This document shows, piece by piece, positions 14,473 through 23,746 of a stretch of DNA of 52,964 nucleotides. Origin of the DNA: Pelosinus fermentans (GTDB lineage Bacteria; Bacillota; Negativicutes; DSM-13327); the NCBI GenBank assembly GCA_002434245.1, contig DJJR01000075.1, forward strand, positions 1 to 52,964, written 5' to 3'. The first letter of the stretch is position 1. Every line of letters begins with the position of its first letter. Made by a program: the position numbers and the translations under genes. Below the pieces are notes generated by a model. The model was not told the DNA's origin. It saw nothing but the letters and a program-made list of their open reading frames with translations, and made no database searches.

Positions 14473-16908
14473 CTAACTACGAATTTTAGCCGTTAATGAA
14501 CTTTCTATGTGGTCAATTGTCTTTTTGTAATATACATCTATTTCTTCATCTGTAAGAGTTCGCATCTTATCCCTATAAATTAATGAAAATGCTAGGCTTT
14601 TCGAACCATCAGTAACTTGTTCACCAACGTATACGTCAAACAAGCGAACATCACAAAGCAATGGCCCCCCACTGGCAATGATAGCTTCTCTTACTTGATC
14701 AGCAGAAATCGTTAAAGGCAAGACTACTGCTACATCTCTTTGAATAGCTGGGAATTTAGGCAATGGTTCATACTTGGCAAGTAAATTTACACAATCCACT
14801 ATAGCTTCGATATCAACCTCAAATATATACACTTTACGATGTATATCAAATTCATCTGCTACTTTAGGATGCAGTTCACCAACAGTTGCCAATATCTTAC
14901 CATTTCTAGCAAACACTGCCGTCTTTCCGGGATGCAGGGACATATGTTCACCTGTTGTTACATGATAGTCAGTAATTCCTAAGCCAGCCAATAATACCTC
15001 TACAATACCCTTAGCATCATAAAAATCAACATTTTCCTTGCCTTGACTCCAAGACAATTCACTGCGTTTACCTACTAATGCGCCACAGAGCATCAGAGGC
15101 TCTTTAGGCAACGAATGTAGTGGAAGTTCTTCGGGCAAATATACTGCCCCAAGTTCATAAATTTTAATATCATCGTTTTTTCTAGAAAGATTACGGACAA
15201 TAGTTTCCAATACACCGCCTAATAAAGTAGTCCTTAATATAGGAAAATCATCCGTGATAGGATTCAGTACGCGAATGGCACGATGTAGGACATGATCATC
15301 TGCAATATTTAATTTCTCTAATACTTGTGGATGAGTAAAGCTCAAAGAAATAATTTCATCTAAACCCGCTCCTGTTAAAATGGTTTTTATTACATCAACA
15401 ATTGATTGAGCGTATTCTTGTCCACCACGTAAGATATTTCCATCAGGAGTGGTTATAGGAATTTTATTATAGCCATAAATACGAGCAATTTCTTCACATA
15501 TATCAGGCTGATACTGCACATCATTACGCCATGTAGGTACATTTACAGTGATTTTATCCCCTTCAGAATGTGTATCAATTGCAAACTCCAAACTTCGTAA
15601 AATATTTAGCATTTCACCTTTACTAATATCTGTACCTAGATAAGCATTTACCTTCTGAGGTATAAAACTAACCTGACGCGGCAGCACCATAGTAGGATAA
15701 CTGTCGACAATCCCTGGGCACACCTTACATGCTCCCATATCTTCCAATAACTTAGCAGCACGATCTAAAGCACGAATGCTGTTAACCGTATCTACGCCTC
15801 TTTCAAATCTTCCGGATGCTTCTGAACGCAAGCCAAGAGCTTTTGAAGTACGACGTATACTTACTCCATTAAAAGAGGCTGCTTCTAATATTACATTTTG
15901 AGTATTATTAGTGACTTCTGTAGCTAAACCTCCCATTACACCTGCAATCCCTACAGCCTGTACCTGGTCTGCAATTACCAACATATCAGAAGTAAGTTCA
16001 CGCTTAATTCCATCTAACGTTGTAATCTTTTCACCAGATTGTGCTTTTCGCACTGTCAAGCTATGTTTGGAAACCAAATTATAATCATAAGCATGCATTG
16101 GCTGTCCCATTTCCAACATAACGTAGTTAGTTACATCAACGATGTTATTAATGGAACGCATTCCCACAGCCTGCAAACGGTGTTTTAGCCATTTTGGTGA
16201 TGGACCAACCTTAACATTTTGCAACATTCTTGCAGCAAAACGAGAACATAACGAAGGCTCTTCAATAGCAACTTTTACTAAACTAGCAGACTTTTCCCCT
16301 GCGGTCTCATGTAAGTGAATCATCGGTTTTTTTAGCGAACCGCCTGTCAAAACTGCAACTTCTCGGGCTAAACCAATTACACTAAAACAATCTGCCCGGT
16401 TTGCCGTTAATTCAAATTCTAAAACTACATCATCCATCCCCAACGCTTCTTTGATATCAATACCAACAGCTGTGTCTTCAGATAAGATATAAATACCTTC
16501 TTTTTCCTTTGCAGACAACAACTTACTGTCAATATTCAGTTCTGCCGTAGAGCACAACATGCCATACGACATTACACCGCGCAATTCACTTGCTTTAATT
16601 TCTAGCCCACTTGGTAACTTCGCACCAACTAAAGCTACCGGAACAATATTGCCCACTGCAATATTATTTGCTCCAGTGACAATAACCAGAACTTCAGTTC
16701 CAACATCTAGTTTACAGATGGATAATTTCGTAGCATTAGGATGTTTTTCTACTTCAATAATCCTACCAGTTACGATCTTTTCAATATCTTTACCTAAGTA
16801 GCTAATTCCTTCCACCGGAATACCAGCCATTGTTAGCATCTCTGCTAATACTTCGGGTGTTTGTGAAAATTCAACATACTCTTTTAGCCATTTTATTGGT
16901 GCTTGCAT
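14473..16908 (-). CDS. pheT: Phenylalanyl-tRNA synthetase beta subunit
   Basis: This large subunit of the alpha2-beta2 enzyme charges tRNA-Phe, and its B3/B4 domain edits mischarged Tyr. The 811 residues carry an N-terminal EMAP-like tRNA-binding domain (GRIIEVEKHPNATKLSICKLDVG). Next come B3/B4 (ANRADCFSVIGLAREVAVL), B5, the catalytic-like B6/B7 domain and the C-terminal anticodon-binding domain (PKFPAIQRDVAVVLP). The first ATG at 16914 lies against the ribosome-binding site. The ATG at 16908 has AAAGGGGG at about 6 bp and was chosen. It follows pheS by 39 bp in the same operon, controlled by the pheS T-box. Confidence 0.95.
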   Translation of the reverse strand: MQAPIKWLKEYVEFSQTPEVLAEMLTMAGIPVEGISYLGKDIEKIVTGRIIEVEKHPNATKLSICKLDVGTEVLVIVTGANNIAVGNIVPVALVGAKLPSGLEIKASELRGVMSYGMLCSTAELNIDSKLLSAKEKEGIYILSEDTAVGIDIKEALGMDDVVLEFELTANRADCFSVIGLAREVAVLTGGSLKKPMIHLHETAGEKSASLVKVAIEEPSLCSRFAARMLQNVKVGPSPKWLKHRLQAVGMRSINNIVDVTNYVMLEMGQPMHAYDYNLVSKHSLTVRKAQSGEKITTLDGIKRELTSDMLVIADQVQAVGIAGVMGGLATEVTNNTQNVILEAASFNGVSIRRTSKALGLRSEASGRFERGVDTVNSIRALDRAAKLLEDMGACKVCPGIVDSYPTMVLPRQVSFIPQKVNAYLGTDISKGEMLNILRSLEFAIDTHSEGDKITVNVPTWRNDVQYQPDICEEIARIYGYNKIPITTPDGNILRGGQEYAQSIVDVIKTILTGAGLDEIISLSFTHPQVLEKLNIADDHVLHRAIRVLNPITDDFPILRTTLLGGVLETIVRNLSRKNDDIKIYELGAVYLPEELPLHSLPKEPLMLCGALVGKRSELSWSQGKENVDFYDAKGIVEVLLAGLGITDYHVTTGEHMSLHPGKTAVFARNGKILATVGELHPKVADEFDIHRKVYIFEVDIEAIVDCVNLLAKYEPLPKFPAIQRDVAVVLPLTISADQVREAIIASGGPLLCDVRLFDVYVGEQVTDGSKSLAFSLIYRDKMRTLTDEEIDVYYKKTIDHIESSLTAKIRS

Positions 16909-16947
16909 ACCCATCCCCCTTTAAGATTGTATATCCTTATTTTCTTA

Positions 16948-17970
16948 CTAAAACTGTTTTAAGAAACGTAGATCATTCTCATAAAATAGTCGTAAATCAT
17001 CAATACCATATAGTAGCATTGCAATTCGTTCTACGCCCATTCCAAAAGCAAAACCACTGACTTTTTCTGGATCAAATTTACTCATCTCAAGTACGCGAGG
17101 ATGTACCATTCCCGCACCTAATATTTCTAGCCAGCCCGTTCCAGAGCAAACTCGACATCCTCCACCACTACACATAACACAAGAAATATCTACTTCTGCA
17201 CTAGGCTCAGTGAAAGGAAAGAAACTGGGGCGAAAACGCACGCCAACATCTTTGCCAAAAATTTCATGAATAAACAATTCTAGAGTTCCTTTTAAATCAG
17301 CAAAACTAATATTTTTGTCAATTACTAACCCTTCTACTTGGTGGAACATCGGAGAATGAGTTGCATCATAATCACGACGGTATACTTTTCCAGGTGCTAT
17401 AATACGAATCGGTTGATTTGGTACTGCTGCCTGCATAGTACGAACTTGTACAGGTGAAGTATGAGTACGCATTAAAAACTCTTCTGTAATATAGAAAGAA
17501 TCTTGCATGTCCCTTGCAGGGTGATCTTTCGGTAAATTAAGTGCTTCAAAATTGTAATAATCCTGTTCTACTTCTGGGCCTTCCGCTATGGCAAAACCCA
17601 TTCTCATAAATATTTCTTTTATGCGTAAAAGGGTTACAGTTAAAGGATGCTGATGTCCTACATTTACTTTTCTCCCTGGCAATGTAACATCAATTTTCTC
17701 AGAAGCCAACTTTTTTTCTAAATCAGCTTGCTTAAAGCCTTCACTTTTCGTTTGAATAATATTTTCTAATTCAGACCTAATATCATTCACAATTTGTCCA
17801 ATTTTCGGACGCTCTTCGGCACTCAACGCTCCCATTCCCTTTAAGGCACTAGTTAAGCTCCCTTTCTTCCCTAAATATTTAACCCTAAGCTCGTTTAATG
17901 CATCCATGGTATCTGCCTGTGATAACTCTAGCAAAGCCAATTGCTTTAAGGATTGTAATTCTTGTTCCAT
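16948..17970 (-). CDS. pheS: Phenylalanyl-tRNA synthetase alpha subunit
   Basis: This is the catalytic subunit of the class II synthetase for phenylalanine. The 340-residue protein has an N-terminal coiled coil (residues 1-85) and motif 2 residues around [22 protein letters not shown]. It also has a Cys-rich insert ([18 protein letters not shown]) seen in many Firmicutes, and motif 3 [22 protein letters not shown]. The ATG has AGGAGG 6 bp upstream. A T-box leader with a Phe UUC specifier candidate lies upstream. pheT follows in the same transcript. Confidence 0.96.
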   Translation of the reverse strand: MEQELQSLKQLALLELSQADTMDALNELRVKYLGKKGSLTSALKGMGALSAEERPKIGQIVNDIRSELENIIQTKSEGFKQADLEKKLASEKIDVTLPGRKVNVGHQHPLTVTLLRIKEIFMRMGFAIAEGPEVEQDYYNFEALNLPKDHPARDMQDSFYITEEFLMRTHTSPVQVRTMQAAVPNQPIRIIAPGKVYRRDYDATHSPMFHQVEGLVIDKNISFADLKGTLELFIHEIFGKDVGVRFRPSFFPFTEPSAEVDISCVMCSGGGCRVCSGTGWLEILGAGMVHPRVLEMSKFDPEKVSGFAFGMGVERIAMLLYGIDDLRLFYENDLRFLKQF

Positions 17971-18002
17971 ATGTACCTCCTAAAACATCATTATAGATAA
18001 AA

Positions 18003-18230
18003 ATAAAAAGACTCCACCCCTGCAAGGGGCGAAAGCCTTACTCCCGCGGTACCACCCTAATTAGTACTCAACTTTCTTTATCGCAGAAAAAAACGTCTGG
18101 CTTACACAAAAACCATTTCTTCAGCACAGATTACTCCAGAGCGAACTTCTGTTAACCGTTTTGGAACTGTTCTCAATCTATGACAGCATCCTCCCTGTAT
18201 AAACTGGCACTAACATACTCTTCTCTATCA
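18003..18230 (-). promoter_or_regulatory. T-box leader of pheST
   Basis: On the minus strand Stem I begins near 18230 with GATAGAGAAGAGTA, which contains the AGTA box. A TTC triplet in CAGTTCCAAAACGG is the likely Phe specifier. The T-box core AGGGTGGTACCGCGG is at 18058-18044. A terminator hairpin rich in CCCC/GGGG and a T-run end at about 18003. Uncharged tRNA-Phe should favour the antiterminator and allow pheST expression. The 393-bp gap also holds AT-rich sequence (18231-18363) in which I see no clear promoter. Confidence 0.88.
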
Positions 18231-18363
18231 TTGTAGTTACTTTAATATAGTAACTTTCTCTTACTATATATCTTTAATTCTATAGAGCTATTAAACAAAA
18301 TAACACCAACAGCTCCTTATCAGAAAGATTATAGCATATTATATCCCATATTACAATAAAAGA

Positions 18364-19164
18364 CTACTGACGCTGACGTACCGCTTCATATAAAATAACA
18401 GCTGCCGAAGCTGCAACATTTAAGGATTCCACATTCCCCAGTAAAGGAATATGTAACCGCTCTCTTGCAACCTCAATTAGCTTTCTACTGACACCATTGC
18501 CCTCGTTGCCAAATACGACAGCCACAGGCTGATTAAGGTCTGTCCGAAAATAAATGGTAGAATCCTCCAAAGATGTTGCTAAAATACGAATGTTATATTG
18601 ATTTAAATAATTTACTACTTCGTCTTGAATGAGCCCCTCGAATATCGGTACATTGAATAAAGAACCCATACTAGCCCTTACTGCCTTAGCAGCAAAAACA
18701 TCAGCACAGCCTTTCGTCAAGATTACTCCTGTACAACCAGCAGCAGCAGCAGTACGAATGATAGTCCCAACATTTCCAGGATCTTGAACTTCATCAAGCA
18801 CCACCAAAAGCGGTTTTTCTACATTAGCAAGATAATCAATTAACCGATATTCACGTTTTCTCATAATTGCCATTATACCTTGAGGTTGTTTTACTTCCGT
18901 TATTTTTCCATATATAGCTGCTGAAACTTCAATCATACGACAGTTCTTTGACTGCAATAATAACAACATATCGTGTACCCTTTGATCTTCTTCTGCTCCT
19001 GCTATATAGACGCACGCCTCCACTGACCAATTTGTTTGTGCAGCTTCTTCTACTAGCCGAACACCCTCAATAGTGAATAAACCTAACTCATCACGAAATT
19101 TCTTTTCTTTAAGGGAAGCAGCCATTTTTACAAATTGATTCTGAGTGCTAGTAATTATTTCCAT
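18364..19164 (-). CDS. SpoU/TrmH-family RNA methyltransferase
   Basis: This SPOUT-fold 2'-O-ribose methyltransferase uses S-adenosylmethionine to methylate rRNA or tRNA. The 266-residue protein begins with a SpoU substrate-binding domain (EIITSTQNQFVKMAASLKEKKFR). The knotted catalytic domain has LDEVQDPGNVGTIIRTA (motif 1), VVFGNEGNGVS (motif 2) and IPLLGNVESLNVAASAA (motif 3). This matches the group placed upstream of pheS in Firmicutes (YsgA type). The ATG at 19164 shares bases with the ktrA stop; a GTG at 19167 is an equal alternative. The GGAGG within the end of ktrA implies translational coupling. Confidence 0.9.
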   Translation of the reverse strand: MEIITSTQNQFVKMAASLKEKKFRDELGLFTIEGVRLVEEAAQTNWSVEACVYIAGAEEDQRVHDMLLLLQSKNCRMIEVSAAIYGKITEVKQPQGIMAIMRKREYRLIDYLANVEKPLLVVLDEVQDPGNVGTIIRTAAAAGCTGVILTKGCADVFAAKAVRASMGSLFNVPIFEGLIQDEVVNYLNQYNIRILATSLEDSTIYFRTDLNQPVAVVFGNEGNGVSRKLIEVARERLHIPLLGNVESLNVAASAAVILYEAVRQRQ

Positions 19165-19823
19165 CACGTAAGTTCCTCCAAACCTTGTATCCCTTTAATG
19201 CCTCCGACGACAACTAAAATATCATGTTTAGTAAACTCTTCACTCGGCAAGGGAGGCACAATTAAATGTTCTTCTCTTTTAATAGCAACAACATTAATTT
19301 CATATTTTGCCCGCAAATTTGATTCAGCTAATGTTTTTCCTATTAAAATTTGAGGAATTGCAACTTCCACAATACCCAAGTTTGGCGAAAGTTCAATGTA
19401 ATCTAAAATATTACTGGAAACTAAATTATAAGCAACCCGTTGTCCCATGTCACGTTCCGGATAAATCACTCTGTCAGCGCCAATTTTTTGCAGCATTTTG
19501 CCATGCAGCGCATCACGAGCTTTAGCAACAATATAGGGAACGCCTATTTCCTTTAGCTGCAACGTCGTCAATACATTTGCCTGAACATCTTCACCAATTG
19601 CCACCACTACTACATCAAAATTGCGAATACCAAGGGCAGTCAATGCAGCTTCATCAGTAGAATCTGCCTGAACAACATGGGTTACTTCATTGCTAAATTC
19701 TTGAACTTTATCTTCATTGCTATCAATGGCTAAGACTTCATATCCCATCTTATGTAAAGTGTTAGCAACACTAGTACCAAAACGACCTAAACCAATGACA
19801 GCGTACTGCTTCCCTTGTTTCAT
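19164..19823 (-). CDS. ktrA: Potassium uptake regulatory subunit KtrA/TrkA
   Basis: This peripheral gating ring protein for a KtrB-type potassium channel has 219 residues. It has an RCK_N Rossmann domain with YAVIGLGRFGTSVANTL (NAD/ATP-binding GxGxxG) and an acidic residue at the end of strand 2 (LAIDSNEDKV). An RCK_C domain follows from about residue 135; in Firmicutes it often binds c-di-AMP. It lies 12 bp downstream of ktrB and overlaps the methyltransferase start by one base, so ktrB, ktrA and the methyltransferase form one operon. Confidence 0.92.
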   Translation of the reverse strand: MKQGKQYAVIGLGRFGTSVANTLHKMGYEVLAIDSNEDKVQEFSNEVTHVVQADSTDEAALTALGIRNFDVVVVAIGEDVQANVLTTLQLKEIGVPYIVAKARDALHGKMLQKIGADRVIYPERDMGQRVAYNLVSSNILDYIELSPNLGIVEVAIPQILIGKTLAESNLRAKYEINVVAIKREEHLIVPPLPSEEFTKHDILVVVGGIKGIQGLEELT

Positions 19824-19835
19824 AAAGTCTCCTCC

Positions 19836-21197
19836 CTATCCTATAATAATTTTTCCTTCAGGGTATTGCACTTTTGCTCTTTTCGTACGTAAAGCCAAGG
19901 CTAATGCTAAAGTGACTAACCCCACCCGGCCAGCAAACATAGTAATAATCATCACGATCTTACCTTGCACAGTTAAAGAGCTGGTTATTCCTAAACTAAG
20001 TCCTACCGTAGCAAATGCAGATACAACTTCAAATAAAATTTTTAAGAACGACGCACTTTGACTGATACTCATAATCATTGTGACGAAAACAACCAATGCA
20101 GTAGAAAGAAAAACAAGAGTAAAAGCCTTATAGATTAATCTTTGAGGAATGCGTCTTTTAAAAATCTCAGCATCATTCTTACCTCTAATCAAAGCCCACG
20201 CAGCAGCAATTAGAATGCTCATGGTAGTTATTTTTATCCCACCTCCAGTTGAGGTGGGAGCTGCCCCAATAAACATTAAAATCACCATAAAAAAAATGGT
20301 AGCATCTTGCATATTAATAATATTGACTGTATTATATCCTGCACTCCTAAGGGTTACAGACTGGAAGTAACTAGCGAAGATTTTTCCTTTCCAGGATAAA
20401 GCACCAAGAGTAGCAGGGTTATTGATTTCCAGTAATAGAATAACAAGCGTACCTAAGGCAAGTAATATAATAGTAGTGAATAATACTAGCTTTGTATGTA
20501 GCGAAAATTTATGCCATTTGCGATGGTTCCAGACATCAAAAATAACTGTAAAACCAAGACCTCCTAAGATAATCAATGATGTGACCGTTAAATTAATGAC
20601 GGTATCATCTACGTAACTTGTCAAGCTATGAAAGTTACCAAACAAATCAAATCCAGCATTGCAAAAAGAAGAAACAGCGTGCCAATATCCAAAATAGATA
20701 CCTGTAAGACCTAGATCAGGATACCAACGAATTGCCAGGATTGTCCCACCAATAAATTCAATAATAAAAGTCGATATAATAATATATTGGGTTAGACGCA
20801 CAACTCCTGCTACAGTCATATGGTTTAACGCCTCTTGCATCACTAATCTTTCTCGCAGCTGAATCTTACGCCCAATAACCAAAGCCATTAACGTAGCCAT
20901 TGTCATAATTCCCAGGCCGCCAATCTGTATAAGGAAAATAATCACAGTTTGCCCTAATACATTAAAATGACTTCCTGTATCCACAACAACCAATCCTGTT
21001 ATGCACACCGCTGAAGTTGCCGTAAATAAGGCATCAACAAAGGATAAACCTTGACCATTCACCGAGGTCACAGGCATCATCAACAGTAGTGTACCAATCA
21101 TTATGAATCCTGCAAAACCCAGTGCCAGAATTTGATAAGGTGTAAATTTCCACGCAGAAAGATGCAGTAAATTAGCAAAACTATTTTGTAACCTCAA
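19836..21197 (-). CDS. ktrB: Potassium transporter membrane subunit KtrB/TrkH
   Basis: This potassium-conducting membrane subunit has 453 residues and the four-repeat TrkH/KtrB fold. Selectivity-loop segments include TSAVCITGLVVVDTG, SSFCNAGFDLFG, SVTLRSAGYNTVN and SAFATVGLSLGIT, with the conserved Gly in each pore loop. It pairs with KtrA encoded just downstream. The start is TTG at 21197 with GGAGTG upstream; no ATG occurs until well inside the first helix. No terminator lies before ktrA. Confidence 0.92.
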   Translation of the reverse strand: MRLQNSFANLLHLSAWKFTPYQILALGFAGFIMIGTLLLMMPVTSVNGQGLSFVDALFTATSAVCITGLVVVDTGSHFNVLGQTVIIFLIQIGGLGIMTMATLMALVIGRKIQLRERLVMQEALNHMTVAGVVRLTQYIIISTFIIEFIGGTILAIRWYPDLGLTGIYFGYWHAVSSFCNAGFDLFGNFHSLTSYVDDTVINLTVTSLIILGGLGFTVIFDVWNHRKWHKFSLHTKLVLFTTIILLALGTLVILLLEINNPATLGALSWKGKIFASYFQSVTLRSAGYNTVNIINMQDATIFFMVILMFIGAAPTSTGGGIKITTMSILIAAAWALIRGKNDAEIFKRRIPQRLIYKAFTLVFLSTALVVFVTMIMSISQSASFLKILFEVVSAFATVGLSLGITSSLTVQGKIVMIITMFAGRVGLVTLALALALRTKRAKVQYPEGKIIIG

Positions 21198-21285
21198 TAT
21201 TCTTCACTCCATATGATAAAGCTCAACACATCTCACATCTTTATTTCTGATTTACTATATCTACACATTTTACCACTACTTATAG

Positions 21286-21324
21286 CAAAAACCTACCTAA
21301 TTTTTCTGAAAAGGTAGGCTTTAC
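21286..21324 (-). terminator. Intrinsic terminator after the aldolase gene
   Basis: Leftward, AAAGCCTACCT pairs with AGGTAGGTTT (arms 21322-21312 and 21298-21289) and is followed by T-rich sequence. It lies about 50 bp beyond the aldolase stop and separates that gene from ktrB. Confidence 0.75.
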
Positions 21325-21368
21325 TAATTTTGTTATACAAGTCTATATTAGGATAAAATATTCATAAA

Positions 21369-22217
21369 CTATATAGCTTTAGAAATACAATTAAAGTGAA
21401 GCATGTATTTACTAACCGATTCCTTAACACCTTTTTTAACTGCAGACATTAAATAAATATAATTAGCACCTGGATTATCCCGCAATTCCTTTTTAAGTTG
21501 TTCACTGGCAGCCATAGAAGTATCGGTAGGAATATTAATCTTACTAATGCCACATTTTATAGAATTAGAGTAATCGTCACTACTCAATTTCGATCCTCCA
21601 TGCATAACTAATGGCACGCTAACAACAGTATTCAACTGGCCTAATCTAGTAATATTCAATTTTGTCGTACCACGATATGCTCCATGCTTATTACCTACCG
21701 AAACAGCCAAAGCATCAATCTTAGTTTTATTCACAAAATCAGCGGCCACATCACATGTCACAATATTGTCTTCATTAATATCCTCTACATGCTCGCAACA
21801 ACCAACATAGCCCAATTCACCTTCGACAGAAACGCCGAGGGAATGGGCTATACGTGTAACTTCTCTAGTACGTTTCAAATTTTCGCTAACAGGCAAAGCA
21901 GATCCATCAAACATAACAGAAGTGAATCCCCAACGAATTGCTTTAATAATCCCTTCGTAAGTATGACCATGATCCAAATGGAGAGCTATCGGTACTGATG
22001 ATTTTTGTGCAGCACGAACCATAGCCGCGCTTAAGGTCTCTACATCAACAAACTTGAAAAACCGTTCCGTAATTCCAAGTACTAATGGTGTTTTCAATTC
22101 TTCTGCCACTTCTACAACCGCACATAAGGTCTCTAAATTAAATACATTAAAACCGCCAACTGCATACTTTCGATTACGGGCATCGCCAAGTAAATGATTC
22201 ATCGTTACTAACGCCAA
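21369..22217 (-). CDS. Class II (zinc) ketose-bisphosphate aldolase family protein
   Basis: Probable aldolase of the fructose/tagatose-bisphosphate family, which cleaves a ketose bisphosphate to dihydroxyacetone phosphate and an aldehyde. The 282-residue protein has the catalytic Asp82 and zinc ligand His83 in LHLDHGH, SVEGELG, a second zinc His in VGNKHGAY and a third in VMHGGS. KINIPTDT matches the phosphate-binding segment. Details differ from housekeeping enzymes (SVGNKHG instead of AIGTAHG), so the substrate may differ. The start is TTG at 22217, where AAGGAGG is 9 bp upstream; an ATG lies five codons later. The gene sits alone between the rplT terminator and its own terminator. Confidence 0.82.
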   Translation of the reverse strand: MALVTMNHLLGDARNRKYAVGGFNVFNLETLCAVVEVAEELKTPLVLGITERFFKFVDVETLSAAMVRAAQKSSVPIALHLDHGHTYEGIIKAIRWGFTSVMFDGSALPVSENLKRTREVTRIAHSLGVSVEGELGYVGCCEHVEDINEDNIVTCDVAADFVNKTKIDALAVSVGNKHGAYRGTTKLNITRLGQLNTVVSVPLVMHGGSKLSSDDYSNSIKCGISKINIPTDTSMAASEQLKKELRDNPGANYIYLMSAVKKGVKESVSKYMLHFNCISKAI

Positions 22218-22370
22218 AATAAAATCCCTCCTTACGGTTAAATTTTACTTTAAGTTTGATTCTATTATATTCGCGAAACTTTTTTTAAAAACCTGCATAT
22301 ATTTTGAATATTAAAAAATTTTATTCCTCATCTATTAAAGTTACTCAACTAACAATGGTCCCATTTGTGT

Positions 22371-22405
22371 AAAATAAAAAATCCTAGACCAAAGTCTAGG
22401 ATTTT
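22371..22405 (-). terminator. Intrinsic terminator after rplT
   Basis: Leftward, AAAATCCTAGAC pairs perfectly with GTCTAGGATTTT across the short loop TTTG, followed by TTATTTT. It lies 6 bp after the rplT stop codon and ends the infC-rpmI-rplT operon. Confidence 0.92.
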
Positions 22406-22410
22406 GATAT

Positions 22411-22767
22411 CTATTTAAGTTGCTCTTTAGCAATTTCAACAAGTTTAGCAAAAGCAGCTGTATCATTAACTGCAAAATCAGCCATCATCTTACGATTTAC
22501 TTCTACACCGGCTTTACTCAAACCGCTGATCAATTTGCTGTAAGAAAGACCATTTAAACGAGCCGCAGCATTAATACGAGAAATCCACAATCTACGGAAT
22601 TCACCTTTTTTCGCGCGACGATCGCGACGAGCATAATATAGAGCTTTCATTACTGTTTCATTTGCTTTTTTAAACAGCTTGCTCTTAGAACCCTTATAAC
22701 CTTTAGCTAATTTAAGAATTTTCTTATGACGTTTATGTGCTGTCACGCCTGTTTTAACTCTTGGCAT
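22411..22767 (-). CDS. rplT: Ribosomal protein L20
   Basis: This large-subunit assembly protein binds 23S rRNA and, in Firmicutes, represses its own operon by binding the leader RNA. The 118-residue protein starts [29 protein letters not shown] and contains [34 protein letters not shown], fully typical. It is the last gene of the infC-rpmI-rplT operon, 33 bp after rpmI. An intrinsic terminator follows 6 bp after the stop. Confidence 0.97.
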   Translation of the reverse strand: MPRVKTGVTAHKRHKKILKLAKGYKGSKSKLFKKANETVMKALYYARRDRRAKKGEFRRLWISRINAAARLNGLSYSKLISGLSKAGVEVNRKMMADFAVNDTAAFAKLVEIAKEQLK

Positions 22768-22800
22768 GTTGCTGTACCCCCTATTTAATATATGTCAATT

Positions 22801-22998
22801 TTAGGCGTAAGGAAGCATTTTCGATACGCGTTCATGATCAGATTTGCTAACTAAACCAGCTTTACGTAAATTACGTTTACGAGCTGGACCTTTTTTCTCA
22901 AGGATGTGACGTTTAAAAGCTTTAGAACGTTTGAACTCACCGCTACCAGTAACTTTAAAGCGTTTAGCAGCAGCTCTACGTGTTTTCATTTTTGGCAT
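22801..22998 (-). CDS. rpmI: Ribosomal protein L35
   Basis: This is a small basic 50S subunit protein. The 65-residue sequence starts [24 protein letters not shown] and ends KMLPYA, the normal length and pattern. It lies between infC (15 bp upstream) and rplT, the conserved order. AAGGGAG precedes the ATG. Confidence 0.97.
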   Translation of the reverse strand: MPKMKTRRAAAKRFKVTGSGEFKRSKAFKRHILEKKGPARKRNLRKAGLVSKSDHERVSKMLPYA

Positions 22999-23013
22999 AA
23001 TTGGTCTCCCTTC

Positions 23014-23532
23014 TTAATTCTGTGGCTTAGGTGCCAGAATCATTATCATATTTTTTCCTTCAAGCCTAGCCGCGCGCTCAATATTGGCAATGTCTTTAAT
23101 TTGGCTGGCCATTTTATCCAAAACTTTCTTCCCTAGTTCAGGATGGGACAACTCCCGTCCACGAAACATAATGGTTACTTTTACTTTGTCACCATCTTCG
23201 AGAAAGCGTTGAGCGTTTTTAAATTTAACATCAAAGTCATGATCCTCAATGTTTGGACGTAGTTTTACTTCTTTGACAGTGACAACTTTTTGTTTTTTCT
23301 TAGCTTCTTTTTCCCGTTTCTGCTGCTCATATTTGAATTTACCAAAATCCATAATACGACATACAGGCGGCTTAGCCGTTGGTGCTACCTCTACTAAATC
23401 AAGATGTTGTTCTGCTGCCATCTGCAGCGCATCTCTTAGTTGGACAATACCTAATGGTTCATTAGTTGCACTAGTCAAACGAACTTCTCTAGCCCTGATT
23501 TCCTCGTTAATTCTTAATGTGTCTTTGCTAAT
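23014..23532 (-). CDS. infC: Translation initiation factor IF-3 (ATT start)
   Basis: IF-3 binds the 30S subunit and checks start-codon choice. The longest conventional frame begins at a TTG (23478), but the conserved N-terminus extends 18 codons further to ATT at 23532. It reads I(M)SKDTLRINEEIRAREVR before LTSATNEPLG. AGGGGGTGAG lies 5 bp before this ATT. A rare ATT/ATC start is a hallmark of infC and underlies its autoregulation, since IF-3 rejects such starts. The 172-residue protein shows DFGKFKYEQQKREKEAKKKQ, the KEVKLRPNIEDHDF core and the C-terminal domain. An L20-type leader attenuator precedes the operon. Confidence 0.95.
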   Translation of the reverse strand: MSKDTLRINEEIRAREVRLTSATNEPLGIVQLRDALQMAAEQHLDLVEVAPTAKPPVCRIMDFGKFKYEQQKREKEAKKKQKVVTVKEVKLRPNIEDHDFDVKFKNAQRFLEDGDKVKVTIMFRGRELSHPELGKKVLDKMASQIKDIANIERAARLEGKNMIMILAPKPQN

Positions 23533-23570
23533 TGTCGCTCACCCCCTGATAAATTTGGCTACATATAAAT

Positions 23571-23701
23571 AAAAACGGATGGTATAAATACCACCCGCAA
23601 CAAAAGCATAATCATACATGCTGTCATAACCTTACGAACTGCTAATGCGTTGCAAGGTGAGAAGCGGATGGCTTCTACTTAGACTCAATATTATTGAGTA
23701 C
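23571..23701 (-). promoter_or_regulatory. L20-type leader (autoregulatory attenuator) of infC-rpmI-rplT
   Basis: The roughly 130-nt leader between the promoter and infC ends in an intrinsic terminator. It has arms GGGTGGTAT/ATACCATCC (23597-23578), then TTTTTATTT to 23571, about 40 nt before the ATT start. Position and architecture match the Firmicutes L20 leader, in which L20 binding favours termination. The assignment is by position and terminator; I did not fold the L20-binding site. Confidence 0.7.
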
Positions 23702-23707
23702 TTGATA

Positions 23708-23736
23708 ATATTAACATTAGGAATATCGAAAGTCAA
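23708..23736 (-). promoter_or_regulatory. Promoter of infC-rpmI-rplT
   Basis: The minus strand reads TTGACT (23736-23731), exactly 17 nt, then TAATAT (23713-23708). It lies 11 bp after the thrS stop codon, giving the ribosomal operon its own start and a leader of about 170 nt. Confidence 0.75.
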
Positions 23737-23746
23737 GCACTATTTT

